From positions 1 to 64,000 of the forward strand of contig CAJTGD010000003.1 of the NCBI GenBank assembly GCA_910575475.1: 64,000 nucleotides of DNA, in the 5' to 3' direction. Each line of letters begins with the position of its first letter. The stretch's first letter is position 1. The stretch comes from Lachnospiraceae bacterium. Lineage in GTDB: Bacteria; Bacillota; Clostridia; Lachnospirales; Lachnospiraceae. The notes below the pieces were generated by a model. That model was given only the letters and a program-made list of their open reading frames with translations, was not told where the DNA came from and did not search any database. Below, one piece after another: positions 14,586 through 23,416 of this stretch. Both the position numbers and the translations under genes were made by a program.

Positions 14586-14963
14586 CTATAAATAAATTAT
14601 CTCCCTCTCCACAACTTCCCTTACACAAACCCGAATATTATTCATTTTTTGAACCCATAAAAGCTGATTTTCTGTCTTTAACTGTTCCGTCACTCTTTGC
14701 CTGTCGGCATATTCTTTTACCAGCCGAGAAAACATATCCTCTGCCTGTTCATCTACGCTTGCAAGGTATTCGTTCAGCCTGCCGCTTGTCAGCAGATTGA
14801 TATAAACAAGCTGCTTATGCTCTTTGAGATACCGCAAATGCCGCTGTCCCCATATACCTATCGGCTTTTCTTCTTCGGGAGGTAATGCAAGCTCTGGGAG
14901 ATAGTATTCGCCTTGCCTTGCATACCAGAGACCGTTAGTTTCGTCATAAATCCTGTTTTCCAT
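14586..14963 (-). CDS. tnpV: TnpV family transposon-encoded protein
   Basis: A 125-residue protein matching TnpV of Clostridia mobilizable transposons: YYLPELALPPEEEKPIGIWG, then QRHLRYLKEHKQLVYINLLT and SGRLNEYLASVDEQAEDMF. The function of TnpV is not established. It follows the relaxase gene by 8 bp on the same strand, as usual in such elements. Element 3 has an unrelated coiled-coil protein at the equivalent place. Confidence 0.8.
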   Translation of the reverse strand: MENRIYDETNGLWYARQGEYYLPELALPPEEEKPIGIWGQRHLRYLKEHKQLVYINLLTSGRLNEYLASVDEQAEDMFSRLVKEYADRQRVTEQLKTENQLLWVQKMNNIRVCVREVVEREIIYL

Positions 14964-14971
14964 AATTTTTC

Positions 14972-16129
14972 CTACCTTTCCTCTTTGTTGTTTTTAAAGT
15001 GCTTTCCACGCTGTTTTGATTGCTGTACCGCTTTTGCCTGCTCTAAAAGATTGTCTATCTGCTTACTTCCAAATGCCTTACGGAGCAGCTTATAATCTTT
15101 GTTTTCCGCACGGAGGTTTTCATTTTCCCCCGCCAGTTTCTCATTGGTTCTCCTTAACCCCTCATTCTCACGGTGGAGATTGCTGTTTGTGACATTCAGC
15201 CGATAATAGCTGTCCCACGCTTCAAAACACCTTATAAGAGCTGTTTTAACAAGCGATTTCAGCTTTTGCACCAAAGGCTCTGCCACTTTATTCCTATATG
15301 ACTTCGCCGACATCAACCCCTGCGGTTCTGGCAACTGGTATTCTGGAGAAGTGTCAAGCGCCTGTTCTAGCGTCTTTAGGTTTTCCATGCCTTTGTCGTA
15401 ATTCTCCACCCTATTCGACAATGCTTGAAATTCCTCTTTTTTCTCTGAAATCTGCCCCTCAAGCTGGACGACCTCTTTTTCCCTCTCCTGCTTTTTATAA
15501 TCAAGGACAGACAAATGCTTCTCATGCATGCCTTTATGCTCCCATTCAATGCCATAGCGTTCCATAACGACTGCAAGATTATCTTTTTCGGACTGTACCC
15601 ATTGGCTCCACTCTGTATCGCCACGGGAGCCGCCTTTGAATCCCTGCGCCGCTAATGCCTGTTTCAGAGATACCCTCGTATCAAGCCCACGCTTGCTGCC
15701 TGTTGTAAATGGAACAAAATCAATGTGCAGATGCGGCGTTGCTTCGTCCATATGGATGTGGGCAGAGAACACGTAGAGATAAGGATTTCGCTCTTGGAAT
15801 CCATGATAATATTCATCTAAAATCTGTTTTGCAAGCTGCCCGTTCTCACTTCCTGCACCCATATTTTCCTTATCGCCAATCTGCAAAATCAGTTCATGGA
15901 ACGGTTTTTCCTGCTTTGAGTTCCGTATCTTCTCGTAATAATCGGCAATGCGTCGGTCTGTCCTTGTCTGTTTCTCGTTATATCTCTGCAATGCTTCATC
16001 AAATAGCTTATGATACACTTTCTTTATATTCTCATTGCAGTAATTTACATTGAGATGTGAACGCTCCCCATCCACATTTTCAGTCTTAAATTTTCGGCTG
16101 TTATGGTTGACCGAGCCTTTCCCCGCCAT
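14972..16129 (-). CDS. mobV: MobV-family relaxase (Mob_Pre)
   Basis: About 385 residues. The MobV catalytic signature HIHMDEATPHLHIDFVP (about residue 125) supplies the His/Asp metal ligands used in oriT nicking. The N-terminus GKGSVNHNSRKF and the block LNVNYCNENIKKVYHKLFDE are shared with the element 3 relaxase. The last third is coiled coil. ATG 16129 was chosen; similarity to element 3 extends seven codons further, but no normal start codon is present there, and the open frame beyond runs into the oriT repeats. Confidence 0.8.
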   Translation of the reverse strand: MAGKGSVNHNSRKFKTENVDGERSHLNVNYCNENIKKVYHKLFDEALQRYNEKQTRTDRRIADYYEKIRNSKQEKPFHELILQIGDKENMGAGSENGQLAKQILDEYYHGFQERNPYLYVFSAHIHMDEATPHLHIDFVPFTTGSKRGLDTRVSLKQALAAQGFKGGSRGDTEWSQWVQSEKDNLAVVMERYGIEWEHKGMHEKHLSVLDYKKQEREKEVVQLEGQISEKKEEFQALSNRVENYDKGMENLKTLEQALDTSPEYQLPEPQGLMSAKSYRNKVAEPLVQKLKSLVKTALIRCFEAWDSYYRLNVTNSNLHRENEGLRRTNEKLAGENENLRAENKDYKLLRKAFGSKQIDNLLEQAKAVQQSKQRGKHFKNNKEER

Positions 16130-16180
16130 TGCGCTAATCGTCCGTCTTATAAAATCACGCCCTTTCTTTTCGGCTGGTGG

Positions 16181-16262
16181 CTTTGTTACTTTCCCGAAAG
16201 TAACGCAAAAGCACTTTTGTCGGCTATGCCAACAAAAATGCAACCTGCAAGCAGGTTTTGCG
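16181..16262. other. Candidate oriT of element 2
   Basis: Just upstream of mobV lie stacked inverted repeats: GTTACTTTC/GAAAGTAAC, then AAAAGCACTTTTG followed by CAAAAATGC, then AACCTGC/GCAGGTT. The segment is nearly the same at 27,410-27,491 ahead of the element 3 relaxase although flanking sequence differs. Conservation with the relaxase and hairpins is the expected look of a MobV nick region. Confidence 0.65.
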
Positions 16263-16377
16263 CTCTCCGAGGGGTGAGCGAGTGCCAGTGGCACTCAAGC
16301 TGCGAACCGACCGAGTCGGCAGACGAGACCAAGGGCAGCTTTTTAGAAAAGCTCCCTGCACCCCGCAAAAATTTAGC

Positions 16378-16464
16378 CCGTGACAGTATGTGACAGTTGC
16401 GACAGTTATTTTGACACTGCCCCTGCTCCCCTAAATGCCGTCACAACTGTCACGAGCCGTCACG
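16378..16464. repeat. GTGACAGT repeats between oriT and the RepA-like gene
   Basis: Direct copies GTGACAGT, GTGACAGTT and GCGACAGTT (16,379-16,407) are followed by inverted copies AACTGTCAC and GTCACG (16,440-16,464). Element 3 has different short repeats at the same place. They may be an origin or binding sites for the RepA-like ATPase. Confidence 0.4.
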
Positions 16465-17557
16465 CTGTTTCCTCCGTATCTTTCCATAAAATTATCTTGC
16501 GCCCCTCGTGGCAACGACCTTTTTTATAATGGATGCCATGCTCGTCATACAACCGCCCCGCAAGAATGTTTAATCTCTTTGTGATGATATTTGCCTGAAT
16601 ATCTGCATTTAGCAATGCGACAAGCTCTGTTGCCGAGCCTTCCCAAAACGATATATCTTTCATAACAAGCTCTGCAATCTCATCCAATAGTGGCTCTGGC
16701 GGCTCCCGCCATAATTCTGTTTCTGCCTTTTGAAAATCCCACAGGAGCGTTTCGGGATTACGGATAAGGTACAGCTTCTGGTCTTGCTGGTCTCTGCCCG
16801 ACACTTCAAGCGTGGCGGCGTTGCCGATACGTTTCTCTTTCTGCAACAGGAACGCACCGTCAGCCGCACCGAGCAAACCAGTAGTCCCCGAAATCATGTC
16901 AAACTTATCATCAGAACCCTGCTTTCTGGTATGATGGACAATCAAGATACAGATGCCATAGCTGTCTGCAAACTGTTTCAGCCTTGTAATAACCTCATAG
17001 TCATTTGCGTAACTGTAATTGTCCCCGCCGACTTCACGCACCTTTTGGAGCGTGTCAATGATAATCAGCCTTGTGTCTGTATGCTGTTTCATAAATTCCT
17101 GCAACTGTTCATCCAAACCATTACCAAGATTCCCCGCCGAAACAGAAAAAAATAAATTGTCTGCCCCGTCCGTGCCAAACATACGGTACAGCCTTTCCTG
17201 CAGGCGGCGGTAATCATCTTCAAGGGCAAGGTACAAGACCGTTCCTTTTCGGACGGAATATTCCCATAGTGGCACTCCCATACTGGTATGGTACGCAATC
17301 TGCGCTATAAGAAAGCTCTTGCCGACTTTTGGCGCACCTGCGAAAAGATAAGTGCCAGGGTAGAGCAGACCGTCAATCAAAGGCGGCTTGCTCGGATATA
17401 CAGAATCATACAATTCAGCCATAGATACAGTTTCAAGAGCTTTGCTATTGTTTTTCGGCGGGTAATTGGTTATACTGTTATTGTTTACATTAGGCGGTTG
17501 TTCCGTATCTGCGCCAACAGATACATTCGGGGCAGCCGTTTCTTTTTTATTCGCCAT
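16460..17557 (-). CDS. RepA-like AAA ATPase
   Basis: A 365-residue RecA-fold ATPase with Walker A GAPKVGKS (about residue 70), acidic Walker B LIIIDTLQ, and the AAA_25/RepA helicase pattern (YLALEDDYRRLQERL, LIVHHTRKQG). A winged-helix-like segment follows at the C-terminus. Related proteins are replicative helicase loaders or hexameric helicases of mobile plasmids. ATG 17557 was chosen (AGGAG nine bases ahead) over GTG 17563. The start overlaps the MobC-like gene. It may allow the excised circle to replicate briefly. Confidence 0.75.
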   Translation of the reverse strand: MANKKETAAPNVSVGADTEQPPNVNNNSITNYPPKNNSKALETVSMAELYDSVYPSKPPLIDGLLYPGTYLFAGAPKVGKSFLIAQIAYHTSMGVPLWEYSVRKGTVLYLALEDDYRRLQERLYRMFGTDGADNLFFSVSAGNLGNGLDEQLQEFMKQHTDTRLIIIDTLQKVREVGGDNYSYANDYEVITRLKQFADSYGICILIVHHTRKQGSDDKFDMISGTTGLLGAADGAFLLQKEKRIGNAATLEVSGRDQQDQKLYLIRNPETLLWDFQKAETELWREPPEPLLDEIAELVMKDISFWEGSATELVALLNADIQANIITKRLNILAGRLYDEHGIHYKKGRCHEGRKIILWKDTEETA

Positions 17558-17882
17558 CTTCACTTTCTCCTTTCAGACCGCCGAGGATAACCGCAATCAG
17601 TTCGATTGTGTCAAGCAGTTCTTCATTTACGCTCCCGCCCGCTTCAATCCTCTGCAATTCTGCGAGGACAACGGCAAGCTCATTGCGAAGAGCCTTATAC
17701 ACCCTAGGATTGCCCTGCACCACCACGTCTTGACATAAGAGCCGCCTTGTGATATAGTTCTGCTTGGTAAGCCCTGAAAGCCGCACCGCTTTGTCAATCC
17801 GCTCACTTTCTTCGGGAGATACCCGAAAAGCAACAGTCTTGTTCCTCCAACGGTTGCAGTTGTCTAAATTCTTTGCCGACAT
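17547..17882 (-). CDS. MobC-like relaxosome accessory protein
   Basis: A 111-residue protein with a ribbon-helix-helix N-terminus (KTVAFRVSPEESERIDKAVR, then LSGLTKQNYITRRLL) and helical C-terminal half. This is the usual form of plasmid mobilization accessory proteins that bind near oriT. It overlaps the RepA-like gene by 11 bp and begins 1 bp after the integrase gene ends, so int, mobC-like and repA-like genes are one transcript. Confidence 0.7.
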   Translation of the reverse strand: MSAKNLDNCNRWRNKTVAFRVSPEESERIDKAVRLSGLTKQNYITRRLLCQDVVVQGNPRVYKALRNELAVVLAELQRIEAGGSVNEELLDTIELIAVILGGLKGESEDGE

Positions 17883-17883
17883 A

Positions 17884-18963
17884 TCAAAAATCCCCCTTTC
17901 CTAAATCATCAAGCCTGTCTGCCATTTCTGCCTGCTTTGACGGAAACAAATGAGCGTAACGGTAAGTGATTTCAATGCTCTCATGCCCTACTCTGTCAGC
18001 AATTGCCACCGCCGAGAATCCCATGTCAATCAATAAACTGATGTGGCTATGCCGCAAATCGTGAATCCGTATACGTTTTACGCCTGCGGCTTTTGCGCCC
18101 CTGTCCATTTCGTGATGAAGATAACTCTTTGTCACCGTAAAAATGCGGTCTTTCTTTTTTAACCCATACAGCATACTGATATACTCCTGCATTTCCTCAC
18201 AAAGAAACTTCGGCATTTTAATTGTACGGTTGCTCTTTTTCGTTTTCGGCGTGGTAATCACATCTTCCCCATGCAGGCGTTGGTAGGACTTGTTAATCGT
18301 GACTGTTTCCTTATCGAAGTTAAAATCTGCGGCAGTCAAGGCTAATAATTCTCCCTCTCGGATTCCGCACCAGTAAAGCATCTGAAACGCATAATAGGAA
18401 ACTGGCTTGTCCATCATTTCATCCGCAAACCTTTTATATTCCTCTTTTGTCCAGAACAGCATTTCCTTGTGTTCCTCGCTCCCCATATTCCCCGCCTTTG
18501 CCGCAGGATTGGAGCGGAGGTCATAATACCGTACCGCATGGTTGAATATCGCTGAAAGCTGATTGTGGACGGTTTTCAGATACGTCTGGGAATACGGATT
18601 CCTCTTTTCATCACGGTAGGCAAGCAGCTCATTCTGCCATGCGATGATTTCCTTTGTGGTAATCCCGCTAATCTTCATTTTTCCGAAGTACGGAAGAATC
18701 TTCGTCCGAATGATATGCTCCTTGGTCAGCCAAGTGTTCTCTTTCAGTCGATTCTTGACATCATTCGCATAAAGCTCTGTAAAGGCTTCAAAGTCCATGT
18801 CAAGGTCAGCGGAATTTTGTAACTGGAATTTCCGTTCCCACTCCTGCGCCTCCCGCTTTGTAGCAAACCCACGCTTGCACTTCTGTTTCCGCTCCCCTTT
18901 CCAGTTTACATACCTTGCCATTACATACCATGTGCCGTTGCCCTCATTCTTAAATACTGGCAT
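17884..18963 (-). CDS. int: Tyrosine integrase of element 2
   Basis: A 359-residue full-length integrase: AP2-like arm-binding N-terminus (WYVMARYVNWKGERKQKCKR), SAM-like core-binding domain (SQTYLKTVHNQLSAIFNHAV), and the catalytic domain with Arg in GIREGELLAL, HDLRHSHIS, GHES and the Tyr in YRYAHLFP. ATG 18963 follows GGGGGAAAG. It should recombine the guaA-tail cores at 10,405 and 20,137, binding TGTTATC arm sites. It is directly downstream of the excisionase gene. Confidence 0.9.
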   Translation of the reverse strand: MPVFKNEGNGTWYVMARYVNWKGERKQKCKRGFATKREAQEWERKFQLQNSADLDMDFEAFTELYANDVKNRLKENTWLTKEHIIRTKILPYFGKMKISGITTKEIIAWQNELLAYRDEKRNPYSQTYLKTVHNQLSAIFNHAVRYYDLRSNPAAKAGNMGSEEHKEMLFWTKEEYKRFADEMMDKPVSYYAFQMLYWCGIREGELLALTAADFNFDKETVTINKSYQRLHGEDVITTPKTKKSNRTIKMPKFLCEEMQEYISMLYGLKKKDRIFTVTKSYLHHEMDRGAKAAGVKRIRIHDLRHSHISLLIDMGFSAVAIADRVGHESIEITYRYAHLFPSKQAEMADRLDDLGKGDF

Positions 18964-19152
18964 TTAACTTTCCCCCTTTCCCGCTCCGTAGAGCCTTTCC
19001 TGAAAATACTGGCGGTTCACTCTCCCTGCAATCGTAATAAACCCCTGCTCCTTCAGCTCATCATTCAATTTTTTAATGAGTTTGTAGGCATAAGGCTTTG
19101 ATACAGAAAGCTCCTGCGCCACCTCATCCACACGGATAAATTTGTTGTCCAT
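18964..19152 (-). CDS. xis: Excisionase-like HTH protein of element 2
   Basis: A 62-residue protein starting at ATG 19152 (AAGGAAAGGAGAGG ahead; longer frame to 19,194 rejected). The winged HTH (FIRVDEVAQELSVSKPYAYK, then LIKKLNDELKEQG) and ending NRQYFQERLYG match the element 3 excisionase-like protein. The stop codon touches the integrase start region. The promoter TTGACA/TATTAT lies at 19,273-19,245 on the minus strand. Confidence 0.75.
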   Translation of the reverse strand: MDNKFIRVDEVAQELSVSKPYAYKLIKKLNDELKEQGFITIAGRVNRQYFQERLYGAGKGES

Positions 19153-19244
19153 ACAACCTCTCCTTTCCTTATTGCCGCCCGTTACTCTGGGCATATAGGT
19201 ATGCCCTTGCGGCGTTTCTCTTTCTAAGCGTTTTTGCTTAATTC

Positions 19245-19350
19245 ATAATACTAAACTTTTTTGCTACTGTCAATAGGTTTGCAAGAAAATATTAAACTTT
19301 TATGTTTCGTTTCTATTGACTTATTCTAAACATATATGCTATACTCCTTG
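19245..19350. promoter_or_regulatory. Divergent promoters with three operators
   Basis: Minus-strand promoter: TTGACA (19,273-19,268), 17-bp spacer, TATTAT (19,250-19,245). Plus-strand promoter: TTGACT (19,316-19,321), 18-bp spacer, TATACT (19,340-19,345). Operators CTAAACTTTTTTG (19,251), TTAAACTTTTATG (19,292) and CTAAACATATATG (19,326) overlap both promoters. CTCCTTG/CAAGGAG (about 19,344-19,370) could fold over the XRE ribosome site. Confidence 0.65.
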
Positions 19351-19378
19351 TAAACATAGGAACAAGGAGTGAAACATT

Positions 19379-19909
19379 ATGGCGATTGGCGAAAGAATAC
19401 ATTTTTTCCGCATCATGCGGGGCATGACACAGAAATACCTTGGTATGCTTGTCGGGTTTCCCGAACGGAGCGCAGATGTGCGTCTGGCACAGTACGAAAC
19501 AGGCTCACGCAAGCCCAAAGCAGAGCTTACCGCTGCACTGGCACAAGCTCTTGACGTTGTGCCGCAGGCTCTGGACATCCCCGACATTGACAGCTACATC
19601 GGGCTTATGCACACCTTATTTGCCCTTGAAGATATTTACGGTCTGACCGTCAGCGAAACAAACGGTGAAGTCTGCTTAAAGGTCAACAAAGACAAAAGTA
19701 AGGATGCCGCTGAGTTACTGAAAATGCTCTCTGCTTGGAAAGAGCAGGCAGACAAACTCTCTGCTGAAGAAATCAGCAAAGAAGAATACGACCAGTGGCG
19801 GTACAATTACCCAAAGTTTGATAATTCGCAACATTGGGCGAAAGTTCCCTCTAAGGAATTGAGTGATTCCCTAGCCGAAGTATTCAAGGACAAACTTAAA
19901 ACCGATTGA
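19379..19909 (+). CDS. XRE-family regulator of element 2
   Basis: A 176-residue protein with an N-terminal HTH (IHFFRIMRGMTQKYLGMLVG, then VRLAQYETGSRKPK) and a C-terminal domain of unknown ligand (LFALEDIYGLTVSETNGE...). ATG 19379 follows AAGGAG, which lies in a possible hairpin. It is divergent from xis-int, with three TAAAC-type operators between, so it very likely represses excision and itself. A strong terminator follows. Related in layout to the element 3 regulator at 30,625. Confidence 0.8.
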   Translation: MAIGERIHFFRIMRGMTQKYLGMLVGFPERSADVRLAQYETGSRKPKAELTAALAQALDVVPQALDIPDIDSYIGLMHTLFALEDIYGLTVSETNGEVCLKVNKDKSKDAAELLKMLSAWKEQADKLSAEEISKEEYDQWRYNYPKFDNSQHWAKVPSKELSDSLAEVFKDKLKTD

Positions 19910-19920
19910 CAAGCACGACA

Positions 19921-19964
19921 AAACGCCCTTAGCTATGAGTTCCTACCCACAGCTAAGGGCGTTT
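19921..19964 (+). terminator. Rho-independent terminator after the XRE gene
   Basis: AAACGCCCTTAGCT and AGCTAAGGGCGTTT pair perfectly (14 bp) around a 16-base loop. It closes the XRE transcript just inside the right end of element 2. Confidence 0.9.
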
Positions 19965-20058
19965 CTAATATGGATTTATTTCAGTCATCTAAACCGCTTA
20001 AAAATCATTCTGCCACTTATAAACCACTTGACAGTAAGAATAATCGCACTCAAACGAC

Positions 20059-20269
20059 TGTTATCAATTTGTTATCAAAAGACCTTTCCAAAGTCCGCAA
20101 ACCCGCATAAATACTAGGTTTACTAAGCATTTTTGTTTACTCAAACTCTTCGGCAGATAACTTGAACTGGTTGTTTTTCCCTCGTTTTTCAAGCATTTAT
20201 TATCCGTATTATTCAAAAATCGCTCTCGTTTTTGTGCCAGTCAAAATTTTTAGAGCCAAAATAGAGCCA
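20059..20269. other. Junction of elements 2 and 3: arm sites and guaA-tail core
   Basis: TGTTATCAA at 20,059-20,067 and 20,070-20,078 are the right arms of element 2. The core TTACTCAAACTC (20,137-20,148) reads GAG TTT GAG TAA on the minus strand, the same 12 bp as the guaA end at 32,932. TAGAGCCA at 20,251-20,258 and 20,262-20,269 are the left arms of element 3, matched at 32,854-32,872. No gene is present in 19,965-20,274. Confidence 0.75.
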
Positions 20270-20274
20270 TAACT

Positions 20275-23145
20275 CTATTTGTTTCTCTTTAAAAATTCTT
20301 GAATTCTAGGATCTTTTAAGTCCATTTCTCTTTCTCTGTAATCAGAAAACAGCCTTTTATACATACTATCTCTTTCCGGAATATACAAATCTCGTTCCAA
20401 TAATAAACTTTTAAATTTTTCATAATCTTCATTTTCATTAAAAATTTTAAAAAGCCAATGTGTTAGATTAATGATTCGCAATTTAGATTCTTCTTCTTTA
20501 CCCTTGATTTTATCACCCAAGCTCAAAAGATAGCCAAAAAGAACATTAGTTCTTTTTTCTGTGCAATGAATCATAAGAACAAGTAGTAACAAAAAATTTT
20601 CTTTATCTTCCGCTGCTATGCTTACTAAATCTAATAAAAATTTTGGTATAGAATAATAATAAAAAGATTTATTAGACTCAAAATTGTAATTAAAAAATTT
20701 ACTTATATCCACTTCTGCCTTATTTATAAAAATTAACTGAATAACCGAAACGTATACTTGTGAAAAATTCAACACACTCTCTAATCCTGTACCCAAAAAA
20801 TAATTCATTAATATCTCATTTTTCTTATCTTTAGATTTTTTTGCACTCTTTTTCCCAATCCTCAAATCAATATTTCGCACAACTGAAAATAATTCTGAGA
20901 TATGTGTTATGAGCTCCTCATTTAATTGGGCAACTACTTTATGATTAAACTCATTATCCAAATAATATAACGCATCTATAATGTCACCCATCTTATTACC
21001 AGATAAAGTTTCATCACAAAACATTTCTGCCAATATGCTACTATCATACTTTACATCCTGTTCTTCCACCTCTAAATACCTTTGATGCCGAAATCTGTTG
21101 GCATTTTCTACATAACGAGGATAAAACAAAATTGTTTTATTATAACGTGAATGGAACTTTGGTTGTAGCATATTCTGCGAATAAAGATCAGCAATAATCA
21201 TAAAAATATCTATTCTATTATCTAATGCAACACCAGGTTCTTCAGATTGCAAGCTATCAAACAAATAATTAATAATAGCTCTATGTTGCTTAGGGTCATC
21301 CTTTTGAATAATTATCTCTATAATTAATCTAGCTAATTCATCGTTATTTGCATCTCCAATCCATTTTTGCAGCAAATTAATTAGCTCGTCATTTTCATAT
21401 TCCTTTGTAAAATATACCGCCAAAAAATATTCATAAAATGTTTTATGTGCAAAATCAAAAACATCTTCATCTATCTCTCGAATCAGTTCTGTCCTGTCAA
21501 CCAAATACTCTGAATATTGTTTTACTGCATCTCCCCAATTTATTTCATCTTCAACTTCTATAGCATTAAAGACAGACTTTTTCAATTCATCATAGCTAAA
21601 TTTATACCCAATATTTTTTGTTACATGCGAATACTTATAAAAAGCTATTTTAGGCACTACTGAATCTATTCCCAAAATATTTTTTGCTTTTTCACTTAAT
21701 ATAAATGCCCCTTTTCTATCTTCTCTAACCGTCAAGAACGTTTCTATACACTTTTTATAAAATTCAACTCTTCTATTTGGCAAATTTTTTTCTATATCAA
21801 AAATAACCAATGCTAGAATAAGCACAATTGGATTTCTGATAAGATTATCACATCTTGCTCTTTTGACTTCTTTAGAAAATTTATCCCAAAAATCTCTAAA
21901 ATCTTTATTAGGATAGTAAGAACTAAACCAGTTTTCACTGTACTTTTTTATTTGCCTTTCTCCAAAATCATTAATTTTTATATGGAGGAAACTATCATCA
22001 AAACTATTCCTTAAATATCCTGCTTCTCTTGTTGATATAATATATCTATTAAGATAATATATTTCACAAAAACTTGCTATTTCATTTCTAACTTTATCTC
22101 TTACGGTCTGTGTAGGTATTTCATCAAGTGCATCTAGGATAAGTAGACATTTTCCACTATCCAAAAATTCAGATAATACTGTTTCAATTTCTGAAAAACT
22201 CATTTTCGCACGTTTTATTTTTCTACTAAATTCAGTAGCAATACACCAAAGTAAATCCTTTTTATTCTCACCAATGTCCTTTGCATACTCTTTTAAGTCA
22301 ATCTTTATTTTTACAGAATATAAATTATACATCTCTTCGTAGTTGCAAAACAGATAGTTCAATGTAGTAGATTTTCCTAACCCAGCAGCACCAATTAAAA
22401 CTATTTTATTGCTAATATTAAAAAAATCTTTTAATTGAATTAACTCTATCCGTTCTAAACCGCTTCTATATATATCGCGCGATTCTTTTGTAAAATAATA
22501 TGAAAATGTATTTTCTACATAAAACTTGTCAATATCTTGTGCCTTCTTATTTTCAACGCCAGATATTCCCGTAAATCGAATAATTCCATATTCTTTTTTA
22601 CACACTTCATGGTATGCATTAATTTCTTCGTTCTTTATTTGCACTTTGTCATTGCTTAAAGACGCAAAATATCTCTTCATGTTTTCTTCACTTTCAGATA
22701 TTTTCGACACAATATCCCTATGTGATATTGACATTAATTGAAATAAAACATTTAGTTCTAAAGATTCTAGTATCATTTTATGCAAAAAATTTTCATATAA
22801 TACCTTTATTCTTCGAACAAAATCCCTTACCTCTAAATGGTTAACAGTTGAACATTCTTGGTATATGTACTCTTCTATATTATTCATATATTCTGTATTA
22901 CTCAACCCATCTCTAAGCGTACAAAAATAATTTTTTATTATTTGAATAAAATTTCTACTTTGAACCAATGTATAAAAATCATTACAATCTAAAGAAGTGT
23001 CCTCAAAAGATTTCAGATTTTCCGCTATTATTGCATTAATTTTATTATTAAATTTCTCCCTCTTTTTTTTATCTATCCAATTAATACATACAGCCTCACC
23101 CACTGCTGATACTATTGATAATGTAATATCTTCCCACATTTTCAT
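20275..23145 (-). CDS. NACHT-type STAND NTPase, probable anti-phage protein
   Basis: A 956-residue protein. The NACHT ATPase is central: Walker A GAAGLGKST (about residue 248) and Walker B LLILDALDEIP (about residue 327), followed by a sensor region (YIISTREAGYL). The N-terminal 200 residues are helical with the IRFTGISGVENKKAQDID block often found before bacterial NACHT modules. The C-terminal 400 residues are helical with no clear repeats. Bacterial NACHT proteins sense phage components and trigger host arrest or death. The gene is alone, very AT-rich, and next to the left end of element 3. The effector domain was not recognised. Confidence 0.75.
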   Translation of the reverse strand: MKMWEDITLSIVSAVGEAVCINWIDKKKREKFNNKINAIIAENLKSFEDTSLDCNDFYTLVQSRNFIQIIKNYFCTLRDGLSNTEYMNNIEEYIYQECSTVNHLEVRDFVRRIKVLYENFLHKMILESLELNVLFQLMSISHRDIVSKISESEENMKRYFASLSNDKVQIKNEEINAYHEVCKKEYGIIRFTGISGVENKKAQDIDKFYVENTFSYYFTKESRDIYRSGLERIELIQLKDFFNISNKIVLIGAAGLGKSTTLNYLFCNYEEMYNLYSVKIKIDLKEYAKDIGENKKDLLWCIATEFSRKIKRAKMSFSEIETVLSEFLDSGKCLLILDALDEIPTQTVRDKVRNEIASFCEIYYLNRYIISTREAGYLRNSFDDSFLHIKINDFGERQIKKYSENWFSSYYPNKDFRDFWDKFSKEVKRARCDNLIRNPIVLILALVIFDIEKNLPNRRVEFYKKCIETFLTVREDRKGAFILSEKAKNILGIDSVVPKIAFYKYSHVTKNIGYKFSYDELKKSVFNAIEVEDEINWGDAVKQYSEYLVDRTELIREIDEDVFDFAHKTFYEYFLAVYFTKEYENDELINLLQKWIGDANNDELARLIIEIIIQKDDPKQHRAIINYLFDSLQSEEPGVALDNRIDIFMIIADLYSQNMLQPKFHSRYNKTILFYPRYVENANRFRHQRYLEVEEQDVKYDSSILAEMFCDETLSGNKMGDIIDALYYLDNEFNHKVVAQLNEELITHISELFSVVRNIDLRIGKKSAKKSKDKKNEILMNYFLGTGLESVLNFSQVYVSVIQLIFINKAEVDISKFFNYNFESNKSFYYYSIPKFLLDLVSIAAEDKENFLLLLVLMIHCTEKRTNVLFGYLLSLGDKIKGKEEESKLRIINLTHWLFKIFNENEDYEKFKSLLLERDLYIPERDSMYKRLFSDYREREMDLKDPRIQEFLKRNK

Positions 23146-23416
23146 TTTCTCCTTTGTCGAATTTTTATTTTACGCAATCATCTCATCATGTTATAAAATA
23201 CATTCAAGCAAATTTTATCATAACCATTATCTTAATCTTTGATTATCATTTTTACATGATGCTAGCATCATGTAATTATATCTGATAAAGAAATCTTCCC
23301 TTTATTACCACTCATCGCTTTTGCGTTTCAAATACCTTATAAAATAAGTGTTTGACTGACATTAAAGAGTAACAATGCAACATATAAATTTTCATCAAGA
23401 AATGCTGGAGCAGTTA
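23146..23416. repeat. Intergenic region with a 24-bp perfect palindrome
   Basis: Positions 23,252-23,275 are a perfect palindrome centred on GCTAGC (half-site TTACATGATGCT). The half resembles the ends (ACATGGTGCTAG) of the inverted-repeat element at 24,075-24,255, so it may be a minimal relic of the same repeat. The rest is AT-rich, holding the NACHT promoter; no gene is seen. Confidence 0.5.

Larger units (their letters stand above)
10405..20148. mobile_element. Integrative mobilizable element 2 (about 9.7 kb)
   Basis: Bounded by guaA-tail cores at 10,405-10,416 and 20,137-20,148, with TGTTATC arm pairs 101 bp inside the left core and 59 bp inside the right core. Contents in order: a two-gene HEPN cargo operon, two GNAT acetyltransferases, TnpV, MobV relaxase, oriT, RepA-like ATPase, MobC-like protein, integrase, excisionase and a divergent XRE regulator. 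It lacks conjugation machinery, so transfer would depend on a helper element. Confidence 0.75.

Noticed and set aside
16130..16294. N-terminal extension of the element 2 relaxase
   Set aside because: The extra codons are translated oriT repeats, which recur in element 3 outside its relaxase frame.
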